Shown here: one piece after another, positions 5,626 to 13,585 of the stretch
Layout: every line of letters starts with the position of its first letter
How positions within the stretch are numbered: the stretch's first letter is position 1
Notes under the pieces: generated by a model
What the model was told of the DNA's origin: nothing
What the model saw: only the letters and a program-made list of their open reading frames with translations
Databases searched by the model: none
Source of the DNA: a virus
Length of the DNA: 32,042 bases
Strand: one strand, 5' to 3'
IMG/VR virus record: IMGVR_UViG_3300025704_000076
Location: 1-32,042 of that record
Position numbers and translations under genes: made by a program

Positions 5626-7290
5626 GTGGCCGATTGCATAGAAAAATTAGAACATTCATGTGGAAGTAGTGATGGGCTTCAAGTATTCAAAGAGAGTAGT
5701 GGTGTGTATCATGGTTACTGCTTCGCTTGTAGTACGTTTGTAAAGAATCCTTACGATGATAAGCCTGATGACTACAAACCACCAACAGCTAAACTTAAAC
5801 GTCCACTAGAGGACATACAGAGGGACGTAGAGGACATCAACACATGGGGTTGTCATGGCCTACCGGATAGGAAGTTAAAGAAAGAATACTTAGAATACTT
5901 TGGTGTTAAGGTAGGTGTTAGCGAGACGGATGGTACTACACCAACGACAGCAGCCTTTCCTATCTACCGAGGTGGTGAGATTGTTAGCTATAAGCTAAGA
6001 GATCTGCAAGAGAAGCACATGTTCAGCTTAGGTAATGCCAGCAAGCCCCAGCTATTCGGATGGGAGCAGGCAGTAGCAACAGGTGCACCAAGACTTATCA
6101 TAACAGAGGGAGAGTTCGATGCGGTGGCCTTGTTCCAAGTACTTAAAGATCTTAACACTGATCCTAAGTATGCAGACTTTAACCCTGCTGTGGTCAGCTT
6201 ATCCAATGGCTCAGGTGGAGCGAAGAGACAGATACTCGACCAGCTATCGTACATCAAACAACATTTCAAAGATGTGGTACTTGCCTTTGATATGGATGAT
6301 GCCGGTAACATAGCAGCAGCAGAGGTGTGTAAGATATACCCCGAAGCTATGCGTGCTAACCTACCAGCTAAGGATGCTAATGAATGCTTAGTGAAAGGTC
6401 ATAAAAAATCTTTAAAAAATTCTGTACTCTTTAAGGCAGCAGCACCAAGCAACAGTAAGCTAGTGTATGGTGACAGCCTAACAGAGAGCGCATGTAAGGA
6501 AGCAGAGATGGGGCTTAGCTTTCCATGGCCTGCACTAACAGCGCTCACACGAGGCGAACGATGGGGTGAGGTGAGGTACATAGGGGCAGGTGTTAAGCAA
6601 GGTAAGTCTGAGTTGCTCAATGCCTTGGCAGTACACAAGATCCTAGTACACGGAGAGAAAGTATTCTTAGTTAAACCAGAGGAGGCAAACAATAAGACAT
6701 ACAAGCTACTCGTAGGTAAGGCAGCTAGTCGTGTGTTCCATGATCCTAACATCAAGTTCGATCAGAAAGCATGGGATGAATGGGAGCCACGCATAGGTAG
6801 GAACGTAGCTATGCTAGACCTGTATCAGAATGCAAGCTGGGAAACAGTTAAGGCTGATATAGTACAAGCAGCAGCAGAGGGATACCGTACAGTATACCTT
6901 GATCCTATCACTAACTTTACTAACACACTGTCAGCATCAGAGGCTAATGAAAAGCTAGGCCAGATAGCCAGTGAAGCAGCATCATTAGCTAAGGACCATA
7001 AACTATCTATAACAATCTTCTGTCACTTGCTCTCGCCCGGCAATGGTAAGAAGCCACATGAGAGAGGAGGTGATGTACTATCTAATCAGTTCGCAGGGTC
7101 ACGGTCAATGATGAGGTCATGTCATTACATGATGGGACTCAAGGGTAACAGAGATCCTGAACTAACAGAGGATGAACGTAATTGCAGGGACTTAGTTATA
7201 CTAGAGGACAGAGAGTTCGGTAGTGTAGGTACAGTGCCACTATTCTGGGATAAAAATACTGGACAATTTTCACAGAGGGTAGAGGAATGA
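5626..7290 (+). CDS. Bifunctional primase-helicase (T7 gp4-like), 554 aa
   Basis: Makes RNA primers and unwinds the fork. The start is GTG 5626 after AGGAGA. The N-terminus has a zinc-binding set (H10, C12, C32, C35). The TOPRIM primase core shows the catalytic glutamate in EGEFDA (161-166) and DMDD (222-225). The DnaB-type helicase domain follows, with Walker A GAGVKQGKS (320-328), Walker B-like YLDPIT (424-429) and the H467 region (TIFCHLL). Length is close to T7 gp4 (566 aa), so the protein is complete. It ends in an ATGA overlap with the next gene. With the polymerase and ssDNA-binding protein it forms the core replisome. Confidence 0.93.
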   Translation: MADCIEKLEHSCGSSDGLQVFKESSGVYHGYCFACSTFVKNPYDDKPDDYKPPTAKLKRPLEDIQRDVEDINTWGCHGLPDRKLKKEYLEYFGVKVGVSETDGTTPTTAAFPIYRGGEIVSYKLRDLQEKHMFSLGNASKPQLFGWEQAVATGAPRLIITEGEFDAVALFQVLKDLNTDPKYADFNPAVVSLSNGSGGAKRQILDQLSYIKQHFKDVVLAFDMDDAGNIAAAEVCKIYPEAMRANLPAKDANECLVKGHKKSLKNSVLFKAAAPSNSKLVYGDSLTESACKEAEMGLSFPWPALTALTRGERWGEVRYIGAGVKQGKSELLNALAVHKILVHGEKVFLVKPEEANNKTYKLLVGKAASRVFHDPNIKFDQKAWDEWEPRIGRNVAMLDLYQNASWETVKADIVQAAAEGYRTVYLDPITNFTNTLSASEANEKLGQIASEAASLAKDHKLSITIFCHLLSPGNGKKPHERGGDVLSNQFAGSRSMMRSCHYMMGLKGNRDPELTEDERNCRDLVILEDREFGSVGTVPLFWDKNTGQFSQRVEE

Positions 7291-7463
7291 ATATAGATGT
7301 TAAGAGGATTGGTGATTACTTATCTGTCGAGGTAGAAATAGCTGATGCCACTATAGACTTAGGTTTTCTTGAGGAGGATGAGGCTAATGAGCTGGCGGAT
7401 AAACTGCTAGATGTTGTTTGGGATCTCACAGGTAAGCCGGTATATTTTGAGGAGGCTTTATGA
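7287..7463 (+). CDS. Small acidic protein, 58 aa, unknown
   Basis: ATG 7287 follows AGAGG and overlaps the helicase stop by ATGA. The product is acidic: strands (VKRIGDYLSVEVEIADATID) then a helix (EDEANELADKLLDVVWDL) and PVYFEEAL. The layout suggests a small alpha/beta domain. No family is recognised. It also ends in an ATGA overlap. Confidence 0.6.
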   Translation: MNIDVKRIGDYLSVEVEIADATIDLGFLEEDEANELADKLLDVVWDLTGKPVYFEEAL

Positions 7464-7657
7464 AGACATATGAGATAGAGATGACAGAGGTGCAAAGGGT
7501 TTGCTACCGTGTCGAAGCAGAGAATGAAGACGCTGCCATCGAGAAGTACGAGAACGCAAGTGTGTACGATCAGATACGTATGATGGTAGGTTCAAAGGGC
7601 GGTGTTGACGCAATGACAAACGTGAAGGAGGTGGTAAGGGGGGTGGTAGATGAGTGA
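7460..7657 (+). CDS. Small alpha/beta protein, 65 aa, unknown
   Basis: ATG 7460 is ATGA-coupled after GAGGAGG. The strand 'YEIEMTEVQRVCYRVEAENE' and helix 'DAAIEKYENA' recall small phage proteins of the type 'Y.V...v.....v.VeA.neeeA', a beta-beta-alpha unit. Function unknown. It overlaps the next gene by 8 nt; the run AAGGAGGTGGTAAGG near its end is that gene's binding site. Confidence 0.65.
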   Translation: MKTYEIEMTEVQRVCYRVEAENEDAAIEKYENASVYDQIRMMVGSKGGVDAMTNVKEVVRGVVDE

Positions 7658-7832
7658 GAAAATAGATTTACGTGGGGGTACAGATGAAGAGCTAGTATGT
7701 GAAGTTCTTCGCCTTGATAGGCTGTACGACAAACTCAACAATCCGGACGAATTAATGGCTGTATTAGTTGAAGAATATTTATTTACGTGGTGGCAAGTAG
7801 GCCATCTTATCGATGAACTTGATCTAGGGTAA
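7650..7832 (+). CDS. Small acidic protein, 60 aa; paralogue of the 1848 gene
   Basis: ATG 7650 lies after a purine-rich GGGGGTGG. The sequence shares spaced residues with the 1848-2036 product: K-I-D-L, T-D-E-E-L, L-Y, E-x-x-F-T-W-W-x-V in place of E-x-F-x-x-T-x-x-Q, and L-I-D-E-L near the end. It is acidic and helical. The repeat of this family on both sides of the sigma factor and helicase genes suggests duplication. Function unknown. Confidence 0.65.
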   Translation: MSEKIDLRGGTDEELVCEVLRLDRLYDKLNNPDELMAVLVEEYLFTWWQVGHLIDELDLG

Positions 7833-7836
7833 GGGA

Positions 7837-7992
7837 ATGAATAGAAAAAAGATTAAAATGTTTTTTGTTGGGTTGCTTCACCTTATTATCTCGCCAGTCT
7901 ACATACCTGCGATGATACTGTGGGAAGAAAGAGATGCAATTGCAGACTACTATGATCAATGCTTTAAAGCTATAACATTTAAAAGTCTGTAA
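7837..7992 (+). CDS. Membrane-associated microprotein, 51 aa
   Basis: ATG 7837 follows AAGGG. A basic start (MNRKKIK) leads into one hydrophobic span at about residues 8-28 (MFFVGLLHLIISPVYIPAMI), then a polar tail with aromatics (WEERDAIADYYDQCFKAI). It probably has the N-terminus in the cytoplasm. It lies between the paralogue gene and the polymerase. Function unknown. Confidence 0.6.
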   Translation: MNRKKIKMFFVGLLHLIISPVYIPAMILWEERDAIADYYDQCFKAITFKSL

Positions 7993-8010
7993 ATTATAGG
8001 AGAAAATTTT

Positions 8011-9912
8011 ATGCTATGCTACTTTGATTTAGAAGCCAATGGTTTACTTGATACAGTAACAAAGATACACTGTGGTGTCTTCATTGAGGCAGCATCAGGC
8101 AAGCAGCACATCTTTGAAGGTCATCAGATGAAAGAGATGACTGAGTTTATGGATACATGTAGCATGTTGGTAGCTCATAACGGTATCGGTTATGACTTCC
8201 CTCTGTTAAAGATGATGCTTAACTATGAGTACAAGGGTATCAAGATTGACACAGCCCTTATGTCTAGGCTTCAACGGCCTGAACGTAAGCTACCTTATGA
8301 TTGTCCTGATAAAGGTACACGTCCTCACTCACTAGCTGCCTTCGGGTATCGGGTAGGTAGGGGTAAGGTAGTACATGAGGACTGGACAACATACACACCG
8401 GACATGTTACATCGATGTGTCGAAGATGTGGAGATTCTTCGACTTGTCCACGGTTATCTGAAAGAAGAGGGCGGCCCTAGCTGGATAGCCGCACATCAAT
8501 TGACTCACCGATTGTTCGAGATACTACACGAACAAGAGAAGTATGGCTGGCTGGTTGACCGCACATGGATTGATAAGTCTATCGCAATGCTCACACATTG
8601 GATAGCTAAGATCGATAGTGTCGTGGTGCCACGGCTGCCACAGGTGCTAGTGATTGATGAGACTAAGAAGGCAGGTGAGCTAGGCTGGGTACGTAAACCC
8701 TTCCTTAAATCAGGGCTGCCCTCTTCACAGGTATTGAAATGGGAGGGTGAATCAGATCATGTTGCTGGTCCATTCAGTAGAATAAGTTACCGACCTGTCA
8801 ACTTAGACAGTAACAAGGAGACAAAGGACTGGCTGCTAAGAGAAGGATGGATACCAGAGGCATGGAATTATAAGAAAGAGAATGGTAAGCTGCTCAAGGT
8901 AGACAAGAAGCTAGTGAGAGCTAGTCCTAAGTTAAATGGTGCTGATGCTTTCCGTGGTGTTGATGGTAAGATAGGTCGGCTTATAGCTAAGCGTGTGCAG
9001 TGTAAGCATAGACGTAGTAACTTAGAAGGATGGGTTAAGATCATACGTGATGATGGCCGTATCAGTCAGGGTATAGCGGGTATGTGTACAACAGCAAGGC
9101 TTAAACATAGAGGCATAGTAAACGTACCTAGTGATGGTGCATTCTTTGGTAAGTGGATGAGGAAGTCATTCATATCTAAGGATGGATACTCAATCGTAGG
9201 TGTTGATGCTGCTGGTTGTCAGAACCGTATGCTTGCAGCAAGGGTAGGTGATGATGCTTTCACTGAGATATTAATCAATGGGGATAAGGCTAAGGGTACA
9301 GCCATCCATCAGATAAACCAACAGGCTATAGCTGATGTAGGTATCACTGTTAGCTATGGTCAAGCAAAGAATCTTAACTACGCATTCATGTTTGGAGCTA
9401 GTGATAACAAGCTGGGTGATATTATAGGGGAGAATAAAGATACAGGTACACGTATCAGGGATGCATTACTTAGTGTATCAACAGGGTTCTCTGATTTAGT
9501 ATTGAACTTAACTAAAGAATGGGTGTCTAATGCTAAGACAAGATTGAATGACTGGGATAAGAAGGAACACTATGATGGATGGGTTGAAGGATTAGATGGT
9601 AGGCCTATACACATAGAGAGTGAACATCAGATCCTTGTGTATGTCTTACAAAGTGATGAAGCAATCCTTATGCAACATGCACTGGTGTTACTAAAAGAAT
9701 GGTGTGATGCTGAGGGATGGACTCATGGTGAGGAGTATGGGTTCGTAGCTAATGTCCATGATGAATTTAGTGCAGAGGTACGAGATGATCTAACTGAGCG
9801 TTACTTACATCTAGGATGTGAGGCTATAGCTGAGGCAGGTCGTAGATTAAAGATAGCATGTCCTCACCAAGGTGATGGTATGATAGGTAAGAATTGGATG
9901 GAGGTCCATTAA
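8011..9912 (+). CDS. Family A DNA polymerase (T7 gp5-like), 633 aa
   Basis: Replicative polymerase with proofreading. The 3'-5' exonuclease has D6/E8 (FDLEANGL), HNGIGYDF (56-63) and D139 (CVEDVEIL). Polymerase motif A is VDAAGCQNR (D399), motif B is AKNLNYAFMFGA (K453, Y457, F461) and motif C is VHDE (D584). Length (T7: 704 aa) is compact but complete. Three pocket positions differ from T7: its motif A Glu480 is Gln404, its Arg518 is Tyr449 and its Tyr530 is Phe461; the position that governs ddNTP sensitivity (T7 Tyr526) is Tyr457. The catalytic aspartates remain, so it should be active. ATG 8011 has AGGAGA upstream. It couples to the HNH gene by TAATG. Confidence 0.93.
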   Translation: MLCYFDLEANGLLDTVTKIHCGVFIEAASGKQHIFEGHQMKEMTEFMDTCSMLVAHNGIGYDFPLLKMMLNYEYKGIKIDTALMSRLQRPERKLPYDCPDKGTRPHSLAAFGYRVGRGKVVHEDWTTYTPDMLHRCVEDVEILRLVHGYLKEEGGPSWIAAHQLTHRLFEILHEQEKYGWLVDRTWIDKSIAMLTHWIAKIDSVVVPRLPQVLVIDETKKAGELGWVRKPFLKSGLPSSQVLKWEGESDHVAGPFSRISYRPVNLDSNKETKDWLLREGWIPEAWNYKKENGKLLKVDKKLVRASPKLNGADAFRGVDGKIGRLIAKRVQCKHRRSNLEGWVKIIRDDGRISQGIAGMCTTARLKHRGIVNVPSDGAFFGKWMRKSFISKDGYSIVGVDAAGCQNRMLAARVGDDAFTEILINGDKAKGTAIHQINQQAIADVGITVSYGQAKNLNYAFMFGASDNKLGDIIGENKDTGTRIRDALLSVSTGFSDLVLNLTKEWVSNAKTRLNDWDKKEHYDGWVEGLDGRPIHIESEHQILVYVLQSDEAILMQHALVLLKEWCDAEGWTHGEEYGFVANVHDEFSAEVRDDLTERYLHLGCEAIAEAGRRLKIACPHQGDGMIGKNWMEVH

Positions 9913-10346
9913 TGGCATACAGTAAAGAATTAGTAACCGTTATGCATGAGGGCGGCTGTGTCACACCAACATCACACAAGCTGAATCAAGACGGTTACTT
10001 TAGGAAGCAGGTGTGGGTAGATGGTACATTGAAACCTATGATGTATCACCGACACATCTGGATGCAGGAGAGGGGAGACATACCTGAGGGCTACGAGGTA
10101 GATCATATCTGTAGGAACAGGGCATGTTGTAACATAGACCACCTTCAATTGCTAACAGTAAGTGACCATAAGGTTAAGACTAACAAGGAAAGAAGTAAGG
10201 ATAGGATAGATCAAGCCTATCAAACATGGATAGCTGAGGGTCTATCAGGCTCTGAGTTAGGCAGGAAGTACAACACAACAGAGAGTACAGGCTGTCGGTG
10301 GGTACGTAAGTTTAAAGAAGACACACGCACTAAGCGTTCAAACTAA
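9912..10346 (+). CDS. HNH homing-type endonuclease with C-terminal HTH, 144 aa
   Basis: A free-standing nuclease gene fused to the polymerase stop codon (TAATG), with GGAGG just upstream inside the polymerase frame; an earlier in-frame ATG at 9894 would lie within the polymerase end and is less likely. The HNH fold is shown by 'HRHIWMQERGDIPEG', then VDH (D64, H65), C67, C72, C73, N74 and H77 before 'LQLLT'. A helix-turn-helix-like region follows (about 109-140: GLSGSELGRKYNTTESTGCR). Such genes are often mobile and cut related phage genomes at a nearby site. Confidence 0.85.
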   Translation: MAYSKELVTVMHEGGCVTPTSHKLNQDGYFRKQVWVDGTLKPMMYHRHIWMQERGDIPEGYEVDHICRNRACCNIDHLQLLTVSDHKVKTNKERSKDRIDQAYQTWIAEGLSGSELGRKYNTTESTGCRWVRKFKEDTRTKRSN

Positions 10347-10367
10347 AATCAAAATAGGAATCAGACA

Positions 10368-11057
10368 ATGGCTTTAAATGCTAACAAGGTAAGAAGTTCC
10401 GGCGGTAAGAGTAAGTTTAAACCACAAGCACCAGTAGCTGTGGGTACATACCCAGCTCGACTGGTATCAATCATTGACTTAGGTGTACAAGCACGACGAC
10501 CATGGAAGGGTGAAGCAAAAGATCCTATCGCCATGATCCGATGTACATACGAACTTACTACTGAGTTCATGAAGGATGAAGCAGGTAAGGATGATGAGAC
10601 TAAACCACGATGGATCAGTGAGGACTTCCCGTTCTATGGCTTGAGTGCCGATAGAGCTAAGAGTACTCAACGATACCTAGCACTTGATCCACAGCAAGCA
10701 GCGGGTGGTGACTGGGCTGAGTTGTTAGGTGCACCAGTAGCACTCACTGTAGTTCACAATCCTAAAAAGGATGACAGCACTATCGTGTATGCTAACATCG
10801 GAGCAACATCTCCTATCATGAAAGGCATGGATGTAGCTGAGCTAGTCAATGACCCTCAGCTGTTTGACTTCGATGAGCCTGACATGGATGTGTTCAATGG
10901 ACTGCCTGACTTCTTGAAGGATAAGATCAAGGGTGCTACTAACTTCCAAGGCTCAGCTCTTGGTGCGTTACTAGGTGGTGGTGTAGTCCACGAGCCTATC
11001 GTTAACACGGATGAGGTGACACGCACTGGTGATGAAGCAGTTAATCCTTACGGTTAA
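10368..11057 (+). CDS. Likely single-stranded DNA binding protein, 229 aa
   Basis: ATG 10368 follows ATAGGAA. The sequence has the beta-rich layout of phage proteins commonly annotated as ssDNA binding: 'GTYPARLVSIIDLGVQ', a phosphate/Pro-rich loop, 'MIRCTYELTTEFM', 'PRWISEDFPFYGLSADRAKS' and 'LLGAPVALTVVHN'. The C-terminal part (about 175-229) is acidic then glycine-rich and ends NPYG, without the acidic-aromatic tip of T7 gp2.5. Position between polymerase and exonuclease fits. Assignment is by pattern and context; a dedicated profile search would settle it. A strong terminator follows. Confidence 0.65.
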   Translation: MALNANKVRSSGGKSKFKPQAPVAVGTYPARLVSIIDLGVQARRPWKGEAKDPIAMIRCTYELTTEFMKDEAGKDDETKPRWISEDFPFYGLSADRAKSTQRYLALDPQQAAGGDWAELLGAPVALTVVHNPKKDDSTIVYANIGATSPIMKGMDVAELVNDPQLFDFDEPDMDVFNGLPDFLKDKIKGATNFQGSALGALLGGGVVHEPIVNTDEVTRTGDEAVNPYG

Positions 11058-11062
11058 CACAT

Positions 11063-11090
11063 AAGGCGGGGGTAAAACCTCGCCTTTTTT
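11063..11090 (+). terminator. Rho-independent terminator
   Basis: A 9-bp stem (AAGGCGGGG, 11063-11071, with CCTCGCCTT, 11078-11086; one G-U pair) has a six-base loop and runs straight into a T tract (11085-11090). It begins 5 nt after the ssDNA-binding gene stop. It would end or reduce transcription of the first replication block, so the genes after it need read-through, antitermination or their own promoter. Confidence 0.9.
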
Positions 11091-11104
11091 ATGCGAGAAA
11101 TTTT

Positions 11105-11230
11105 ATGATGAATCATCATGTATATAAATATTATAGATGGAAGCTCTTTGTTGCTAAGCAAGAGAAGCACTACTGGTCAGCCTTTCATTATGAGACACAA
11201 GCAGAGTTGGAGTTGATATGCGGGCTTTAA
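11105..11230 (+). CDS. Microprotein, 41 aa, unknown
   Basis: ATG 11105 (or 11108) follows GCGAGAAA, a weak binding site. The product is basic and aromatic (MMNHHVYKYYRWKLFVAKQE, then HYWSAFHYETQAELELICGL), which may suggest nucleic-acid contact. The start codon lies in an inverted repeat (ATGATG AAT CATCAT, 11105-11119). It overlaps the exonuclease gene by 13 nt and its end supplies that gene's GGAG site. Confidence 0.5.
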   Translation: MMNHHVYKYYRWKLFVAKQEKHYWSAFHYETQAELELICGL

Positions 11231-12021
11231 TAGACGGAGACTTATTAGTATATGAATGCTCGGCAGTGGCTGAGTATCCTAAGGATGAACCAATCAGTAA
11301 CTTTGATTTTGTTATCGAGGTATTTCATAACAAGCTAAGGGATATGTTAAAGGCTGTTGATTGCACAGACTACACCATGTACCTTACAGGTAAGGGTAAC
11401 TTCAGGGAGCAGGTAGCAGTAACCAAGCCATACAAGGGCAACCGTAAGGGAGAGAAACCTTTCCACTACAATAACCTTCGTGCTTATATCATGTCACATA
11501 CATGGGCTGTAATGATTGAGGGTATGGAAGCTGATGATGCACTGGCTATCAATCAGACAGAAGATACAATCATATGTAGTAGAGATAAAGATCTAAGGAT
11601 GGTGGCCGGTTGGCACTATGGATGGGAATCAGGACAGCAAGGAGAGTTCGGACCTTATCAGTTCTCTAAGCATGGTGAGCTACACCTATCAGAGAATAGG
11701 AAGAAGCTAACAGGTGGTGGGTTGATGTTCTTCTATAGTCAATTACTAACAGGGGATAGCACTGATAACATTCCCGGTTTGAAAGGCTATGGTCCTGCTA
11801 AGGCTTATGATCTCTTATGTGATTGTGAAGATGAGTATGAGTTGTTCGATGTTGTATCAGTGGCGTATGAAGACCAGCATCAAGATAAGTTTGAAGAGTA
11901 TATGTTAGAGCAAGGTCGTCTGTTATGGATGGTGAATGACCTGAACGAGGATGGTAGTCCTGTTATGTGGGAGCTACCTATGTATGTTTGGAAACCAGAA
12001 GAGGGTCTTGATGATGTATGA
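11218..12021 (+). CDS. 5'-3' exonuclease (FEN family, T7 gp6-like), 267 aa
   Basis: Degrades duplex DNA from 5' ends and removes primers; in T7 the same role frees host nucleotides and helps recombination. Metal-binding residues are seen at D6/D8 (LIDGDLL), E104-D107 (EADD), D123/D125 (SRDKD) and D180/D183 (TGDSTDN). A helix-hairpin-helix-type DNA contact follows (GLKGYGPAKA, 187-196). Length is close to T7 gp6 (300 aa). ATG 11218 follows TTGGAG. It is the first large gene after the terminator. An overlapping small gene begins within its last codons. Confidence 0.9.
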   Translation: MRALIDGDLLVYECSAVAEYPKDEPISNFDFVIEVFHNKLRDMLKAVDCTDYTMYLTGKGNFREQVAVTKPYKGNRKGEKPFHYNNLRAYIMSHTWAVMIEGMEADDALAINQTEDTIICSRDKDLRMVAGWHYGWESGQQGEFGPYQFSKHGELHLSENRKKLTGGGLMFFYSQLLTGDSTDNIPGLKGYGPAKAYDLLCDCEDEYELFDVVSVAYEDQHQDKFEEYMLEQGRLLWMVNDLNEDGSPVMWELPMYVWKPEEGLDDV

Positions 12022-12181
12022 AGTAACACACAATGATGCACTAGGTATGTATACTATGACCTTTGCTGATCATAAGGATGCACTGGATTACTACTATGAT
12101 GTACTGCCTACATCCTTTGATGTACAGATCTTTAAATGCAGTGTCTTTGATGTAGAGGAGGGAGCATGGGACGAAGAGTAG
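12011..12181 (+). CDS. Small acidic protein, 56 aa, unknown
   Basis: ATG 12011 (or 12014) follows GAGGG inside the end of the exonuclease frame; the frame is open further upstream, but there it lies wholly inside that gene. The product (MMYEVTHNDALGMYTMTFAD...) has a beta-beta-alpha-like start and an acidic end (FDVEEGAWDEE). No family is recognised. It overlaps the HNH gene by 16 nt. Confidence 0.55.
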   Translation: MMYEVTHNDALGMYTMTFADHKDALDYYYDVLPTSFDVQIFKCSVFDVEEGAWDEE

Positions 12182-12534
12182 CTAAGACTAGAGGCGGTGG
12201 TCGTTACACTGAGGCAGGGTACTTTGGATTCATTCGGAGTGGACTGAGACAGAAGAGTATGCGATGGCCACCTAAGTACGATGTAATGAACAAAGCTAAG
12301 AGACCATACACTGGGCCTGATAAGAGACGTAAGTTTGAATACTTATGTAATGGATGCAAGCAGTGGTGTGCAGGTAAAGAGGTAGCAGTAGATCACATCA
12401 AAGAATGTGGAAGCCTAAAGTCTTACGATGACTTAGCTCAGTTTGTTGAAACATTATTCTGTGAAGAGGACAACTTACAAGTGTTATGTAAGGGATGTCA
12501 TAATATTAAAACACAAGAGGCTAAGAAGAAATGA
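12166..12534 (+). CDS. HNH endonuclease with paired zinc cysteines, 122 aa
   Basis: A His-Me-finger nuclease. C61/C64 and C108/C111 form a structural zinc site around the catalytic VDHI (D76, H77) and N103, with H112 completing the motif (LCKGCHNIK). The N-terminal 60 residues are basic. ATG 12166 follows GAGGAGGGAG. It sits between the 5'-3' exonuclease and a DnaQ-like exonuclease, so a role in host DNA breakdown or in resolving recombination and packaging intermediates (as T7 gp3 or T4 endonuclease VII do) is plausible. A mobile homing nuclease is the alternative. ATGA overlap with the next gene. Confidence 0.8.
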   Translation: MGRRVAKTRGGGRYTEAGYFGFIRSGLRQKSMRWPPKYDVMNKAKRPYTGPDKRRKFEYLCNGCKQWCAGKEVAVDHIKECGSLKSYDDLAQFVETLFCEEDNLQVLCKGCHNIKTQEAKKK

Positions 12535-13280
12535 AAATACTAATGCTTGATATAGAAACAAAACCACACAAAGCATACTGTTGGGGTCTGTTCGATCAAC
12601 GTATCGGCCTCAATCAGATTGTAGAGGCAGGCGGTACACTATGCTGGGCTGCTCGATGGGTTGGTGATAAGGAAGGTAAGTTCTTCTTTGGTGCTGAGTG
12701 GGAGACTAAGAAGAATTACATTCAAACTATCTGGAATCTATTGGATGAGGCTGATGCTGTCATTCATTACAATGGTAAGAAGTTTGATATACCTACACTG
12801 AACTGGGAGTTCATTCAACACGGACTTACACCACCATCTCCTTACAAAGAGATTGACTTGCTTCAGACAACAAGACAGAAGTTCAAGCCGGCATCTCGTA
12901 AGCTAGACTATGTTGCGTCTAAGCTAGGCATCGGTGCTAAGGTATCTCATGCAGGTATGCCACTGTGGACTGGCTGTATGAATGGTAACAGGAAAGATCG
13001 TAAGACAATGAAAGAGTATAACATCCAAGATGTATTCTTGTTAGAAGAATTATATCTCAAGCTATTACCTTGGATAGGCAGTCATCCCAACCGTCAAGTG
13101 TACTCAGGTGAGCGTGATACATGCCCATCGTGTGGTAGTCACGACATCCATTACCGAGGCTACGCATACACCAATGCAACTAAGGCTCGGAAGTTTAAGT
13201 GTAATGGTTGTGGTAGTTGGAGTAAGTCAGCTAAGTCGGAGAAAGGTGCAGCATCTAACCTACGTGGGGGGAACATATGA
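12531..13280 (+). CDS. DnaQ/RNase H-like 3'-5' exonuclease with zinc ribbon, 249 aa
   Basis: DEDDy-type exonuclease fold: motif I LDIET (D7, E9), motif II 'VIHYNGKKFDIPTLN' (N81, D86) and motif III 'YNIQDVFLLEELY' (Y163, D167). The C-terminus adds a zinc ribbon, C198-x2-C201 and C224-x2-C227, likely for DNA binding. The polymerase already has its own proofreading domain, so this separate enzyme probably acts in DNA degradation, repair or recombination. ATG 12531 is ATGA-coupled to the HNH gene, suggesting the two work together. ATGA overlap also follows. Confidence 0.85.
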   Translation: MKILMLDIETKPHKAYCWGLFDQRIGLNQIVEAGGTLCWAARWVGDKEGKFFFGAEWETKKNYIQTIWNLLDEADAVIHYNGKKFDIPTLNWEFIQHGLTPPSPYKEIDLLQTTRQKFKPASRKLDYVASKLGIGAKVSHAGMPLWTGCMNGNRKDRKTMKEYNIQDVFLLEELYLKLLPWIGSHPNRQVYSGERDTCPSCGSHDIHYRGYAYTNATKARKFKCNGCGSWSKSAKSEKGAASNLRGGNI

Positions 13281-13585
13281 ATTGGATAACAGATCCTAAT
13301 AGATCAACAACACTGCACGCAGCACAAGCTACGAGAGAAGCTCGTGCATTCGGAAAGCAGGTAGGAGGTGATCACTATAAGGATCAAGGCATCCAACCAT
13401 TGGAGATAACGTACCGAAACTTTGGATACGCTGGTGTTAAGGCATCAGTGTACACCAAGGTGAACAAGTACCTTACTCGTAACAAGGGTAATGAGTTAGA
13501 GGATATACACAAGGCTATCCACTGTCTTGAGATGTTAGCAACATTTAAAAATCAATCAACAATACCGGAGAACAATCATGAGTGA
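13277..13585 (+). CDS. DUF3310 protein (related to part of T7 gp1.7), 102 aa
   Basis: The core 'VGGDHYKDQGIQPLEITYRN', 'FGYAGVKASVYTKVNKYLTR' and 'KGNELEDIHKAIHCLEML' is the DUF3310 signature. This domain occurs in T7 gp1.7, described as a nucleotide kinase, but the short form here may not be active on its own. The gene lies between exonuclease and reductase genes, which fits nucleotide metabolism. ATG 13277 is ATGA-coupled to the exonuclease. It overlaps the next gene by 8 nt. Confidence 0.88.
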   Translation: MNWITDPNRSTTLHAAQATREARAFGKQVGGDHYKDQGIQPLEITYRNFGYAGVKASVYTKVNKYLTRNKGNELEDIHKAIHCLEMLATFKNQSTIPENNHE

